Below, in pieces: positions 6,989-14,847 of a stretch of 19,009 nt of DNA. A program made the position numbers and the translations under genes. The stretch is from JTS-AC122 sp041742635 (lineage in GTDB: Bacteria; Planctomycetota; Phycisphaerae; Phycisphaerales; UBA1924): positions 1 to 19,009 of the forward strand of contig JBGSIF010000097.1 of NCBI GenBank assembly GCA_041742635.1, written 5' to 3'. Under the pieces are notes generated by a model. That model made no database searches. It was not told the DNA's origin and saw only the letters and a program-made list of their open reading frames with translations. How positions within the stretch are numbered: position 1 is the stretch's first letter; every line of letters starts with the position of its first letter.

Positions 6989-7957
6989 ATGCTCGAACTG
7001 ACCCGCACGGTCCGATTCGCCATCAACGACCTGCCAAACACCGACGCGCCCCCTCACGCCACCCACCCTGCCACCACTCCCACTACCCACCAACCATCCC
7101 GCACGGGCTTCAACACCTTTGCCGGCTCGCCGTCGTTGTTCGGGCTTGGGCGTCATTACGAACTCGACGTCACCTGCCGCGGCCACGCCGATCCAGCCAC
7201 CGGTTACTTCGTCAATATCCGCGAGATCGACCACGCCGTTCGTTCCGCGGCGGTGCCAATGATCCAAGCCGCCTGCCGCGAGACCCCGATGATCGACCCG
7301 GCGATCGTGCTGGCGCGTTTGATCGACCCGATCGAAGCCGTTGTATCCAGCGCACTGGATCGGGCCGACCGCCCGACGCGCGAGCCGCGCGACACGCCGG
7401 TACGCGTTGTCTCCCGCGTGCGCTGGCGGCTCACTCCGTACCATTCCATCGAAATGGCCACGACCCCCGCACCTTCGTCCCCCTCGTCCCCACCGTGCGT
7501 GCTGATGCGACAGCAGTTCGAGTTCGCGGCGTCGCACCGCCTGCACTCACCGCAACTTACCGACGAGCAGAACCGCGCCCTCTTCGGCAAGTGCAACCTC
7601 CCCAGCGGGCACGGGCACAACTACCGCGTCGAGCCGTGCGTGGCGATCCCCTTTCATGCCGCCGGCCCGGCCCGGTTCACACTGCTCGACCTGGAACGCA
7701 TCACCAGCGAACGCATCATCCATCGCTTCGACCACAAGCACCTGAACCTGGATACCGCGGAGTTTGCTTGCGGCGAAGCTGGCTCGGGTTCAGGGAACGG
7801 CTCGGGGACGGGTGGGTTGAATCCGTCCGTCGAAAACATCGTCAAAGTCTGCTTCGACCTCCTCGCTCCGGCGATCGCGGGCACCAACACCGGTGCCACC
7901 CTCCGCAGCATGACCGTTTGGGAGACCGACAAGACCTCGTGTACGTACCCGGGGTAA
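6989..7957 (+). CDS. Tandem T-fold protein with C-terminal 6-pyruvoyl-tetrahydropterin synthase / QueD domain
   Basis: A 322-residue protein, about twice the length of a single-domain PTPS/QueD. Residues 173-322 are a canonical domain: FEFAASHRLH (zinc ligand H183), FGKCNLPSGHGHNY (catalytic-type C202, zinc ligands H208 and H210), FDHKHLNLD (D248-H249) and TVWETDK near the end. Family members convert 7,8-dihydroneopterin triphosphate to 6-pyruvoyl-tetrahydropterin or to 6-carboxy-tetrahydropterin (queuosine route). The GKCNxxxGHGHNY block is like the 6-pyruvoyl enzymes, but motif alone does not settle the product. Residues 3-150 look like a degenerate copy: RTVRFAIND, GLGRHYELDVTCRGHADPATGYFVNIREIDHAVR. 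It keeps the fold pattern but has lost the Cys and most zinc ligands. A Gly/Ser insert lies at 262-277. I chose the ATG at 6989 because domain similarity begins right after it; no ribosome binding site is visible. No queuosine or folate gene is adjacent. Confidence 0.88.
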   Translation: MLELTRTVRFAINDLPNTDAPPHATHPATTPTTHQPSRTGFNTFAGSPSLFGLGRHYELDVTCRGHADPATGYFVNIREIDHAVRSAAVPMIQAACRETPMIDPAIVLARLIDPIEAVVSSALDRADRPTREPRDTPVRVVSRVRWRLTPYHSIEMATTPAPSSPSSPPCVLMRQQFEFAASHRLHSPQLTDEQNRALFGKCNLPSGHGHNYRVEPCVAIPFHAAGPARFTLLDLERITSERIIHRFDHKHLNLDTAEFACGEAGSGSGNGSGTGGLNPSVENIVKVCFDLLAPAIAGTNTGATLRSMTVWETDKTSCTYPG

Positions 7958-8169
7958 GGCACGGTGGTCCTGCTCTGCAGTGCAGGCTCTTGGGTGGTCC
8001 GCCCCCACCATTCCTGCCATTCTCGCCGGAGTTGGGTATCCCGGCTCTCCGAGTATGAGGCTATCTCTTCGGATCCGCAAACCGTCGGCCTTCGTTTCGC
8101 TCACGAATGCACCTGCGAACAGAACGAGACGGGTGGCACGATCGAGGACTTCGGGGCCACCCTCCGATA
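7958..8169. other. Convergent intergenic region with a 7-bp stem
   Basis: GGGTGGC at 8131-8137 pairs with GCCACCC at 8156-8162 around an 18-base loop, just beyond the stop of the lipoprotein gene. There is no T-tract on either side, so its use as a terminator is only a possibility. Nothing else is seen. Confidence 0.3.
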
Positions 8170-8775
8170 TTACTTATCCTGCAACACTTCCGCGGCGCTC
8201 TTGGTCGCATTGTCCTTCTGTATTATGAAATGCTGGTCAATCGTAAACGCAACCCTACTATTGTCGTCCTTGGCGAAGTACCCTTCCATCTGCAGCCTGA
8301 ACGGTTCGGCGCGCGTGACAATGTTCGGGATCTCGCCAGAAAGAATCCAGTTCTTGCTCTTCACGATTCGACCGCCCGTAACACTGTTCACTGTTTCGTA
8401 TTCTCTGGCAGCCAGGCGCAACGGCAGTTTCACCGCGCCAGTGGACAGATCGACGGTACCGTCGTCGTAGGTTATCTTCACGGAAGTGAACTCTACGGAT
8501 TTGAATGTCCATGTGTTGTCCGTGTAGTCAATCATCACCGCACACGGCAGGCTGCTTGTCAAGGTTCCCCCAGACAAGCCGCTCAACTTCGTGTTCGTGT
8601 CGATCCAAACTCCCGGAACCGCCGTGCCTGCGTTTGCTGGTGGATTGGATAGGACGAACTCGAACGTAATCACTTGATACGTTCCACTCGGCGGCTGCAC
8701 CCGCCAGCATGATTGGATTCCGAACAGCACGGCCACCACGGCGAAGAAGACCAGACTTCGCTGCAAGACAGTCAT
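8170..8775 (-). CDS. Putative lipoprotein of unknown function
   Basis: A 201-residue protein I do not recognise. The start is well fixed: AGGAGG lies 6 bases upstream of the ATG at 8775, although the frame is open further upstream. Residues 1-22 are a signal peptide (MTVLQRSLVFFAVVAVLFGI) followed by QSC, so Cys23 may be the lipidated residue; Gln at -2 is unusual for a lipobox, so plain secretion is also possible. The mature chain is rich in alternating beta-type segments (TYQVITFEFVLS, WTFKSVEFTSVKITYDDGTVDL, RLQMEGYFAKDDNSRVAFTIDQHFIIQKD) and probably folds as a beta barrel or sandwich. Its base composition looks less GC-rich than its neighbours, which may mean a more recent arrival. It is convergent with the T-fold gene and stands alone. 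Confidence 0.75.
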   Translation of the reverse strand: MTVLQRSLVFFAVVAVLFGIQSCWRVQPPSGTYQVITFEFVLSNPPANAGTAVPGVWIDTNTKLSGLSGGTLTSSLPCAVMIDYTDNTWTFKSVEFTSVKITYDDGTVDLSTGAVKLPLRLAAREYETVNSVTGGRIVKSKNWILSGEIPNIVTRAEPFRLQMEGYFAKDDNSRVAFTIDQHFIIQKDNATKSAAEVLQDK

Positions 8776-8784
8776 CTGCAACCT

Positions 8785-8790
8785 CCTATC
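8785..8790 (-). promoter_or_regulatory. Strong ribosome binding site that fixes the lipoprotein start
   Basis: The minus strand reads TAGGAGGTTGCAG directly before the ATG at 8775, with AGGAGG ending about 6 bases from the start codon. This selects the 201-residue product over the longer open frame that begins near 9003. Confidence 0.7.
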
Positions 8791-8812
8791 AATAGTCAAA
8801 TGGCACAGTTTT

Positions 8813-8843
8813 ATTCTACGTCGTGTGATCCTCGGTCTCACAA
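8813..8843 (-). promoter_or_regulatory. Candidate promoter of the lipoprotein gene
   Basis: On the minus strand, TAGAAT (8818-8813, five of six to TATAAT) lies 19 bases after TTGTGA (8843-8838, four of six to TTGACA). The predicted transcript would have a leader of about 30 bases ending in the strong ribosome binding site. The long spacer keeps confidence low. Confidence 0.3.
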
Positions 8844-9223
8844 AGAAACGCAAGTGGTGGCTGGTGGCATTGACATTCATCTTGGCACTGACCCTGGTTT
8901 TTGCATGGTCAGGTGTTGAACGTCCGGTTTGTCGTGACCGCGTGCTTTCTTGAACCCCGCACTGACCCGCTCCAAAGCACGGCGACTTCGGTGGAACATC
9001 CACCTCGGGACTTCGGGACCATCCGGAGGTTCTTGCGCGGTGGTTGGTTCAACCGGTGGAGCCATCCGCCTCACCCCCCCCACCACCACGCCCCCATCTC
9101 ATACGGATCCTCATCAGTGTCTAAGGCATGAGAATTAGGAGTCGGGGTAGAAAGACCGTAGAGGCACGCGCGACGCCCGCCCCACAATTGCCCGAGAATC
9201 AAATGGTATGCGTATCACACCCA

Positions 9224-9919
9224 TCACCCCACCAGCCACTTCGCCACGCCGCGCCAGTCGGACATGTCTCGCACCGCCCGCGTCGGCTCGCATCGATTGA
9301 GCGCGTCCAGATCGAACGATCCCGTGGCCACGGCGAGGCTGCGGCAGCCGTGGGCCTTCGCGCAGCGCACATCGTGCGGCGTGTCGCCGATCACCACCAC
9401 CTGCTCGCCCGCGATGGGGCGACCGTGGCGTGAGGCGAACTTCTTCATCGCCACGCCGGGGAGGTCTTCGCGCGTGGGCGGGGTGCTGTGCGATTCGTCG
9501 CCCCAGACGCTGATGTGGAAGCGTTCAGGCGCGATCCCGCAGGTGCGCAGTTTCATCGAGCCGGTCTCAGCGAAGTTGCCCGTCAGCACGCCGATCGTGA
9601 TGTGCGGCATCGTCGCCAGTTCGTCCAGCAGGGGGAGGACGCCGGGGAGAGACTTGGCGATCGTCGCCGGGTCGGCCAGTCGGCGCGCGAGGTGGTCCTT
9701 GTACGCCGATCGGTATTCGCTCAGCCGCTCGGTTGTCCGCGGTACGGCGTGCTTCTCGAACAAGTCGCCGATGATCAGCGGGTCCAGCCGTCCCGCAAAG
9801 CCGATCCCGTCCGTAGAGAACGACGCCCCGTAGAGTTCGCGCCCTGCGTCGAGCATCGCCTTCATCCCCGCGCCGGAGGTGGAGAGCATCGTCGCGTCGA
9901 TATCAAATAAGATGAGCAT
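9224..9919 (-). CDS. HAD-superfamily hydrolase (phosphoglycolate-phosphatase-like)
   Basis: A 231-residue soluble protein with all HAD motifs in order. Motif I is FDIDATML, with nucleophile D6 and acid D8. A helical cap spans about residues 15-85. Motif II is VLTGN (T113), a lysine for motif III is at about 159-160, and motif IV is IGDTPHD (178-183, metal ligands D179 and D183). The cap after motif I suits the subfamily that includes phosphoglycolate phosphatases and other small-metabolite phosphatases. The substrate cannot be told. Motif I carries alanine where DxDGT is usual (DIDAT), a tolerated change. No ribosome binding site is seen before the ATG at 9919. It lies 58 bases downstream of the acylphosphatase gene on the same strand, so the two may be co-transcribed. 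Confidence 0.88.
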   Translation of the reverse strand: MLILFDIDATMLSTSGAGMKAMLDAGRELYGASFSTDGIGFAGRLDPLIIGDLFEKHAVPRTTERLSEYRSAYKDHLARRLADPATIAKSLPGVLPLLDELATMPHITIGVLTGNFAETGSMKLRTCGIAPERFHISVWGDESHSTPPTREDLPGVAMKKFASRHGRPIAGEQVVVIGDTPHDVRCAKAHGCRSLAVATGSFDLDALNRCEPTRAVRDMSDWRGVAKWLVG

Positions 9920-9977
9920 GAGTTGGGAGTGAGAATAGGCAGTTGTGGTGGGTACAGGGCCGAAGGCGGGGGCGCGA

Positions 9978-10244
9978 TCATCGCTGGATCACAAACGCCG
10001 ATTCACTGCCGCGTTCGTCAACCTCAACCCTATCAGTACGCTGGATGTTGCGCTGCATGAGACGCCCGATTTCGGCGAGGAAGCCGTCGATGTGTCGAGG
10101 GTCGCCTTGTGCTTCGAGCATGACTGACATGTCCGGTTCGTTGCGAACCCAACCGGTTATCGGAAATCCAGCAGCGATCGAGCGTGCGGTCGCCCGGAAG
10201 CCCACGCCTTGCACGCGGCCTTGAAAGTTGACCCGGACACGCAT
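9978..10244 (-). CDS. acyP: Acylphosphatase
   Basis: An 88-residue protein of standard acylphosphatase size. It hydrolyses carboxyl-phosphate bonds such as those in acetyl phosphate or 1,3-bisphosphoglycerate. The signature GRVQGVGFR (9-17) contains the phosphate-binding loop with catalytic Arg17, and GWVRNEPDMSV contains the catalytic Asn (N35). The region EAQGDPRHIDGFLAEIG is the usual second helix. The ATG at 10244 starts directly at the first beta strand (MRVRVNFQG). No Shine-Dalgarno-like sequence precedes it; CATAAC lies 7 bases upstream and could be a -10 element of a leaderless message. It is upstream of the HAD phosphatase gene in the same direction and divergent from dnaG. Confidence 0.95.
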   Translation of the reverse strand: MRVRVNFQGRVQGVGFRATARSIAAGFPITGWVRNEPDMSVMLEAQGDPRHIDGFLAEIGRLMQRNIQRTDRVEVDERGSESAFVIQR

Positions 10245-10603
10245 GAAGTACGTTATGCGCGCACGGCACCCGACGTTCGTGTGACAAGATGCGTCGGCTT
10301 GACCGAATGGACGATCTTGGGCAAGTTCGTTGGCGAATGGTTGACGATCCGGAAGCGCGTGCTACCTTTCCCATAGTCACGTCGCTCGACTATCGGATCC
10401 AGTGTCGGATTGCACGCGGCCCATGTGCCTCGAACCCCGCATCCGCCGGATCACACTCTCTCCGGGCGACACAAGCAGCGGCCGATCTGCCGCGAGTTCC
10501 GCGAAATATTCGCGGGCCGGACTGTAGTTTTGCTCTATTCGATTCATGCTTGGACGAAGTATCGTGTTGGCTGGCTCGTGCGGTGGTGCGCTGGAAAACA
10601 GCC
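10245..10603. other. 359-base divergent region between acyP and dnaG
   Basis: No gene is seen, although the dnaG frame stays open back to 10289. A weak plus-strand promoter candidate is TTGACG (10341-10346), 16 bases, TACCTT (10363-10368). A 17-bp inverted repeat at 10499-10515 is listed separately. Confidence 0.45.
10499..10515. promoter_or_regulatory. 17-bp inverted repeat upstream of dnaG (operator candidate)
   Basis: CCGCGAA (10499-10505) and TTCGCGG (10509-10515) form a perfect 7-bp inverted repeat around ATA. A further CCGCGA half-site lies just upstream at 10490-10495. The dyad is about 90 bases before the chosen dnaG start and downstream of the best promoter candidate. It could bind a dimeric regulator; none is encoded beside it. 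Confidence 0.4.
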
Positions 10604-12652
10604 GTGCAGACAAACGATGATCGACAACGCGTGCTCGACGCCACGGACCTGGTTCGCCTGATCGGTGAGCATGTGACGCTGCGCGCGAAGGGGCGCGAGT
10701 ACATGGGGCTGTGCCCGTTCCATGACGACCACAAGCCGTCAATGTACGTGGTGCCGTCGAAGCAGATCTACCACTGTTTTTCGTGCGGAGCCGGGGGGAA
10801 CGCCTTCACGTTCGTGATGAACTACCACAAAATGGAGTTCCGCGACGCGATCGAGTACTTGGCGGACAAGGGCGGGGTGAAACTGACGCCGTGGGTGCCC
10901 AAGGGTGGGGGTGGCGGGCTTGCATTTTCAGGAGCGAATGCGGGTTCGGGCGAGTTTGTGTCCGAAGATTCGTCCTACTCGACCCGTTCAGTGCTTTTGA
11001 GAGCGAATCTGACCGCGCGGGATTTTTTCAAAGCCGTTCTGGCGCACCCGGAGCATGGGCGCGGAGCGCGGGAGTTACTGAGTCGGCGCGCGCTGACGCC
11101 GGAGATGATCGAGGCGTTCGAGATCGGGGCCGCGCCGGATCGGTGGGACGGGCTGCTCCAGACCGCGCAGAAGAAGGGGCTGGAGATCCAGCCGATGATC
11201 GAACTGGGGCTGCTGAAAACGCGCGAGAACGGGCCGGGGTGCTACGACGGGTTCCGGGATCGGCTGATCTTCCCGATCCACGACCAAATTGGACGAGTGA
11301 TCGGGTTCGGGGGGCGTCGGCTGCGGGACAAAGACGAGCACGGTCAGGACATCAAGGACGCTAAGTACCTGAACTCCGCCGAATCAGTGGTGTTCAATAA
11401 ATCGACCACGTTGTACGGATTGCACCAAGCGGCGCAGGAGATCCGGCGTTCACGCGTGGCAATTATCACCGAAGGGTACATGGACACGATCGCGTGTCAT
11501 CAAGCGGGGGTTCGGAACGCGGTGGCGGCACTGGGGACGGCTCTGACGCCGCAGAATGCGAAGTTGTTGCGCCGGTTGTGCGAGACGGTGGTGCTGCTGT
11601 TCGACGGTGACGCGGCGGGTCAGAAGGCGACGGATCGAGCGCTCGAGGCGTTGTTCGCGGAGCCGATCGATGTGAAGATCGCGCTGATGTCGAGTGTTGG
11701 AGGAGTTGACGGGGCGAAAGATCCGGATGAACTGCTGAAACAGCCGGGCGGGCTGGAGAAGTTCCACACCATGATCGGGGCGGCGGAAGATGCGATGGAA
11801 TACCGGTTCACCCGGCTCCGTGCGCGGCTGAGCGGTCTCGGCATGGCGGCACAGACACGCGCCATTCAGGACGAACTGGCCCGGCTCGCGGAACTCGGGC
11901 TTGCGAACGTGGAGCCCATGCGGCAACGGTTGATTATCAAGCGTATCGCTTCGCTTTTGCGGATTGATGAGGAGACGGTGCTGAGGTCGATCCCGAAACG
12001 GCGCGTCGGCGGGGGAGGCGGCGGGGTGAACCGCGTGGGCGTAGCCGGTGTGGACACAGCGAACGGGAAAGCCGAGGACGATCACGCAACGATCGAAGCA
12101 GCACGAACGCCGGCGGAACAGATGATCGCGTGCGTGCTGTGCGATGGGTCGCTCGCCATGTCGCTGGAGGGGGAGGACCGGGCACTCATGTCGAGCGGCG
12201 GGATGAGCACGCAGGTCGGACGAGCAATCGCCGGGGCGGTGTGGTCCATCGTTTCTCGCGGGGATACACCGGGGCTTGCGGGGGTGCTACTGGAACTGAC
12301 GGACTCGGCGGCGGTGCGGTGCGCCACGTCGTGGCAACAAGAAACGGAACGGCTCACGCAGAGTCGATCCGAGTTGCTGCACCAACACTGGAGGGATCGG
12401 CTGGACGCGGCACGGCGCGAGTCGCGCGAGAAACGACTCGGGCAGGTGCTGAGTTCGGCCGATCCGTCGGGAGAGGGCATGAGCGGGGCGGCGGGAGCAG
12501 CGATCGACGAGGATGGGTGGGCGCATACGCTGGAAGCAGAAGAAGCATCGGCTCCGAGTACATCAGCGCTCGGCGCGCTGCTCCGATTGAGGGAGCACGC
12601 TTCGGAAGTAGGGTGGAACCCGACACGGGTGCCGAAGAAGTTGTCTGGGTAA
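10604..12652 (+). CDS. dnaG: DNA primase
   Basis: DnaG makes the RNA primers for chromosome replication at the fork with the replicative helicase. The protein of about 682 residues has the family order. The zinc-binding CHC2 domain includes CPFHDDHKPSMYVV and YHCFSCGAGGNAF (ligands C37, H40, C58, C61). The catalytic core begins near DGFRDRLIFPIHDQIGRVIGFGGR. The Toprim motifs VAIITEGYMDTIA and LLFDGDAAGQKA carry the metal-binding acidic residues. A C-terminal helical domain would contact the helicase. A glycine run (KGGGGG) links zinc domain and core, and a second (GGGGGG) precedes the C-terminal domain. The frame is open to 10289, but similarity to primases starts just after the GTG at 10604; GTG codons at 10583 and 10586 are alternatives. 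rpoD follows 146 bases downstream, the classical dnaG-rpoD order. Confidence 0.96.
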   Translation: MQTNDDRQRVLDATDLVRLIGEHVTLRAKGREYMGLCPFHDDHKPSMYVVPSKQIYHCFSCGAGGNAFTFVMNYHKMEFRDAIEYLADKGGVKLTPWVPKGGGGGLAFSGANAGSGEFVSEDSSYSTRSVLLRANLTARDFFKAVLAHPEHGRGARELLSRRALTPEMIEAFEIGAAPDRWDGLLQTAQKKGLEIQPMIELGLLKTRENGPGCYDGFRDRLIFPIHDQIGRVIGFGGRRLRDKDEHGQDIKDAKYLNSAESVVFNKSTTLYGLHQAAQEIRRSRVAIITEGYMDTIACHQAGVRNAVAALGTALTPQNAKLLRRLCETVVLLFDGDAAGQKATDRALEALFAEPIDVKIALMSSVGGVDGAKDPDELLKQPGGLEKFHTMIGAAEDAMEYRFTRLRARLSGLGMAAQTRAIQDELARLAELGLANVEPMRQRLIIKRIASLLRIDEETVLRSIPKRRVGGGGGGVNRVGVAGVDTANGKAEDDHATIEAARTPAEQMIACVLCDGSLAMSLEGEDRALMSSGGMSTQVGRAIAGAVWSIVSRGDTPGLAGVLLELTDSAAVRCATSWQQETERLTQSRSELLHQHWRDRLDAARRESREKRLGQVLSSADPSGEGMSGAAGAAIDEDGWAHTLEAEEASAPSTSALGALLRLREHASEVGWNPTRVPKKLSG

Positions 12653-12664
12653 AAAAAGCCCAGA
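12644..12664 (+). other. RNA hairpin enclosing the dnaG stop codon
   Basis: TCTGGG (12644-12649) pairs perfectly with CCCAGA (12659-12664). The nine-base loop holds the TAA stop (12650-12652) and a run of As. No U-tract follows, so it is not an intrinsic terminator for the plus strand. It could be a stability element or processing site between the dnaG and rpoD parts of the message. Confidence 0.45.
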
Positions 12665-12765
12665 GGGAAACACGAGGCGTGGCGCGGGAATGGGAAGTGA
12701 TCGAGAAGCGGGCCGGGGGCCGGACGAGCATCGCGGGTCGAGAGAATATGGCACGACAAGCAACA

Positions 12766-12792
12766 GCGGTCCAAGGCGACCGCTCGAGGAGG
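12766..12792 (+). promoter_or_regulatory. rpoD ribosome binding site with a hairpin just upstream
   Basis: AGGAGG at 12787-12792 lies 6 bases before a GTG at 12799, the best initiation signal near rpoD. A 6-bp hairpin, GCGGTC (12766-12771) with GACCGC (12778-12783), ends three bases before it. The alternative in-frame ATG at 12748 has only a weak GAGAG upstream. Confidence 0.65.
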
Positions 12793-12798
12793 ACAGGC

Positions 12799-14847
12799 GT
12801 GATTCAGAACTTGCATCCCGTGCTACAGGACTTGCTGGAACACGGACGCCAGCGGGGCTGGCTGAGTTACGAGGAACTCAACAACACGCTACCGGACGAG
12901 ATGGTCGATCCGGACCATCTTGATGAACTGCTGGTCACGATCGATCAGTTGGGTATCGAACTGGTGGACGAGATGGAGTTCCGCGCGCGAGAGTGGCGGG
13001 CACAGCGCGGGCCGACCGAGGCGGGGAAGAATGGTTCGCGTCACGGGGAAGGGTCCAATCCGCTGTCACGATCCGACCGCGCGATGAGCGTGCCCGGCGG
13101 TGACGGGAGTGAGAATGACGAACGACTGGATCGCGCAAATGGTCTGCACCAGAACAACGGGGCACCGAAGTGGGCGCCTGTGCAACTGTCGATGCTTGCC
13201 GCGAAATCGAACATAGAGGCACCCGCCCCCCCCATTCCCCCTGCCCCTCCCACCACCGCTGCGCCGCTCGCACACCACGCACCGCACACCGCCGGGGTAT
13301 CGAGTGCGGCGGGGACGAGCGGGGTGTCGAAGATCGAGCACGAAGCGGAAATACTGGAAGACGACGGGCTGGTGGATGAGGACGACGCCGCGCTGCAGAA
13401 GGAACTCGCCGAGGCGCTTTCGAGCGAGGCCGACGGGAAGCGGATGGATGATCCGATCCGGATCTATCTCTCGCAGATGGGGTCGATCCCCTTGCTGTCG
13501 CGTGAAGAGGAAGTGCGGCTGGCCAAAAAAATCGAGACGACACGGATGATCTTCCGGCGGCGTGCGCTCGAGAGCGACTACGTGCTGCACCACGCTGTGG
13601 AACTGCTCAAACAGGTGGCGAGCGGGGTGTCGCCGTTTGATCGGACGATGCGGACATCGACGATGGAGGACGACGCGAAAGAACGGATCCTGAAGCGGAT
13701 CCCGTATAACCTCAGGACGATCGAGCGGCTCCTGGTGCTGAACCGGGCGGATTGGGACGCGCTCAAGTTGCTGGATCCGCACACGGACGCGCGCGTGAAA
13801 GACGAGATCGAAGAACGAATGGCGACGCGCCGGCGGAAAATGGCGGCGCTGACGGAAGAACTCAGTTTGCGAACTGGGAAGATCATCCCGCAGATGAAGA
13901 AACTGCGGAGTATTGCCAAGAAGATGCACGACCTGGAAGCGCAGTTGCGACGGGCGGAGCGGATGCGGAACCGGGTCGATGAAGACGATGTAGCGGTGAT
14001 GAAAGAAGAGTTGGGTGGGCTGAAAGACCTGGTGCTCGAGACGCCGGAGGAGTTGTACGGGCGTATCCGCGACTTGAACACGGTGTTTTGGGAGTACGAG
14101 CAGGCCAAGCGCGATCTGGCGGGCGGGAACCTGCGGCTGGTGGTGTCGATCGCCAAGAAGTACCGCAACCGTGGGTTATCGTTCTTGGATGTGATTCAAG
14201 AAGGGAATACGGGGCTGATGCGTGCGGTGGACAAGTACGAGTACAAACGCGGGTACAAGTTCAGCACGTACGCGACGTGGTGGATCCGACAGGCGATCAC
14301 GCGTGCGATAGCGGACCATTCGAGGACGATCCGCGTGCCGGTCCACATGATCGAGATGATGGGAAAACTCAAGACGCTGTCGAAGCACATGCAGCAGGAG
14401 ACCGGGCGGGAGCCGACGGTGGAAGAACTGGCGGAACGAGCCGGGCTGTCGATAGCGGACGTGAAGCGGGTGATACGCACGAGCAAGCCGCCGGTGTCGC
14501 TGGACAAGCCGGTGGGTGACGGGGATACGTCGTTCCTTGGGGAGTTTTTGGAGGATCCGAAGACATCTTCACCAAACGGGGTGGCGGCGCAGGACATGCT
14601 CAAGGGTCGGATCGAGCAGGTACTCAAGAGCCTGACGTATCGGGAGCGGGAGATCATCAAGTTGCGGTACGGGATCGGCGATGGGTACACGTACACGCTG
14701 GAGGAAGTGGGGAAGATCTTTAAGGTAACACGCGAGCGCGTGCGGCAGGTAGAAACCAAGGCACTGCGGAAGTTGCAGCATCCGGTTCGCGCAAGAAAAC
14801 TCGCGGGGTTCGTGGAAGGTGCGTTGGAGCAACTGGACCGCGCGTGA
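12799..14847 (+). CDS. rpoD: Principal RNA polymerase sigma factor (sigma-70/RpoD)
   Basis: The housekeeping sigma factor directs RNA polymerase to most promoters. From the GTG at 12799 the protein has 682 residues. Region 1.1 is at about 1-60 (LHPVLQDLLEHGRQRGWLSYEELN). A proline/alanine-rich linker spans about 142-175. Region 1.2 is at 215-245 (DDPIRIYLSQMGSIPLLSREEEVRLAKKI), followed by a long charged non-conserved region. Region 2 starts near 442 (NLRLVVSIAKKYRNRGLSFLDVIQEG) and includes the -10-reading block FSTYATWWIRQAITRAI. Region 3 starts near 517 and region 4 near 610, with the -35-reading helix-turn-helix YTLEEVGKIFKVTRERVRQ. I prefer the GTG because of its strong ribosome binding site; an ATG at 12748 would add 17 residues. 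The frame is open far upstream inside dnaG, without meaning. It is co-oriented with dnaG and probably co-transcribed. No clear terminator follows. Confidence 0.97.
   Translation: MIQNLHPVLQDLLEHGRQRGWLSYEELNNTLPDEMVDPDHLDELLVTIDQLGIELVDEMEFRAREWRAQRGPTEAGKNGSRHGEGSNPLSRSDRAMSVPGGDGSENDERLDRANGLHQNNGAPKWAPVQLSMLAAKSNIEAPAPPIPPAPPTTAAPLAHHAPHTAGVSSAAGTSGVSKIEHEAEILEDDGLVDEDDAALQKELAEALSSEADGKRMDDPIRIYLSQMGSIPLLSREEEVRLAKKIETTRMIFRRRALESDYVLHHAVELLKQVASGVSPFDRTMRTSTMEDDAKERILKRIPYNLRTIERLLVLNRADWDALKLLDPHTDARVKDEIEERMATRRRKMAALTEELSLRTGKIIPQMKKLRSIAKKMHDLEAQLRRAERMRNRVDEDDVAVMKEELGGLKDLVLETPEELYGRIRDLNTVFWEYEQAKRDLAGGNLRLVVSIAKKYRNRGLSFLDVIQEGNTGLMRAVDKYEYKRGYKFSTYATWWIRQAITRAIADHSRTIRVPVHMIEMMGKLKTLSKHMQQETGREPTVEELAERAGLSIADVKRVIRTSKPPVSLDKPVGDGDTSFLGEFLEDPKTSSPNGVAAQDMLKGRIEQVLKSLTYREREIIKLRYGIGDGYTYTLEEVGKIFKVTRERVRQVETKALRKLQHPVRARKLAGFVEGALEQLDRA

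Larger units (their letters stand above)
8776..9223. other. 448-base gene-free region
   Basis: No reading frame here looks real. Apart from the promoter candidate of the lipoprotein gene I see only a 6-bp inverted repeat, GGTGGA-ACA-TCCACC at 8990-9004, and a C-rich run near 9068-9095. No terminator for the HAD gene is evident at the right end. Confidence 0.5.

Noticed and set aside
7964..8652. Plus-strand frames opposite the lipoprotein gene
   Set aside because: The minus-strand gene has a signal peptide and a strong ribosome binding site; the plus-strand frames have neither.
10420..10450. GGTTCGA-like T-loop on the minus strand (tRNA suspicion)
   Set aside because: The bases around it do not form a T-stem, and no anticodon or acceptor stem can be drawn.
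13066..13929. Minus-strand 287-residue frame opposite rpoD
   Set aside because: Shadow of a highly conserved gene; Arg/His/Pro-rich with no domain.
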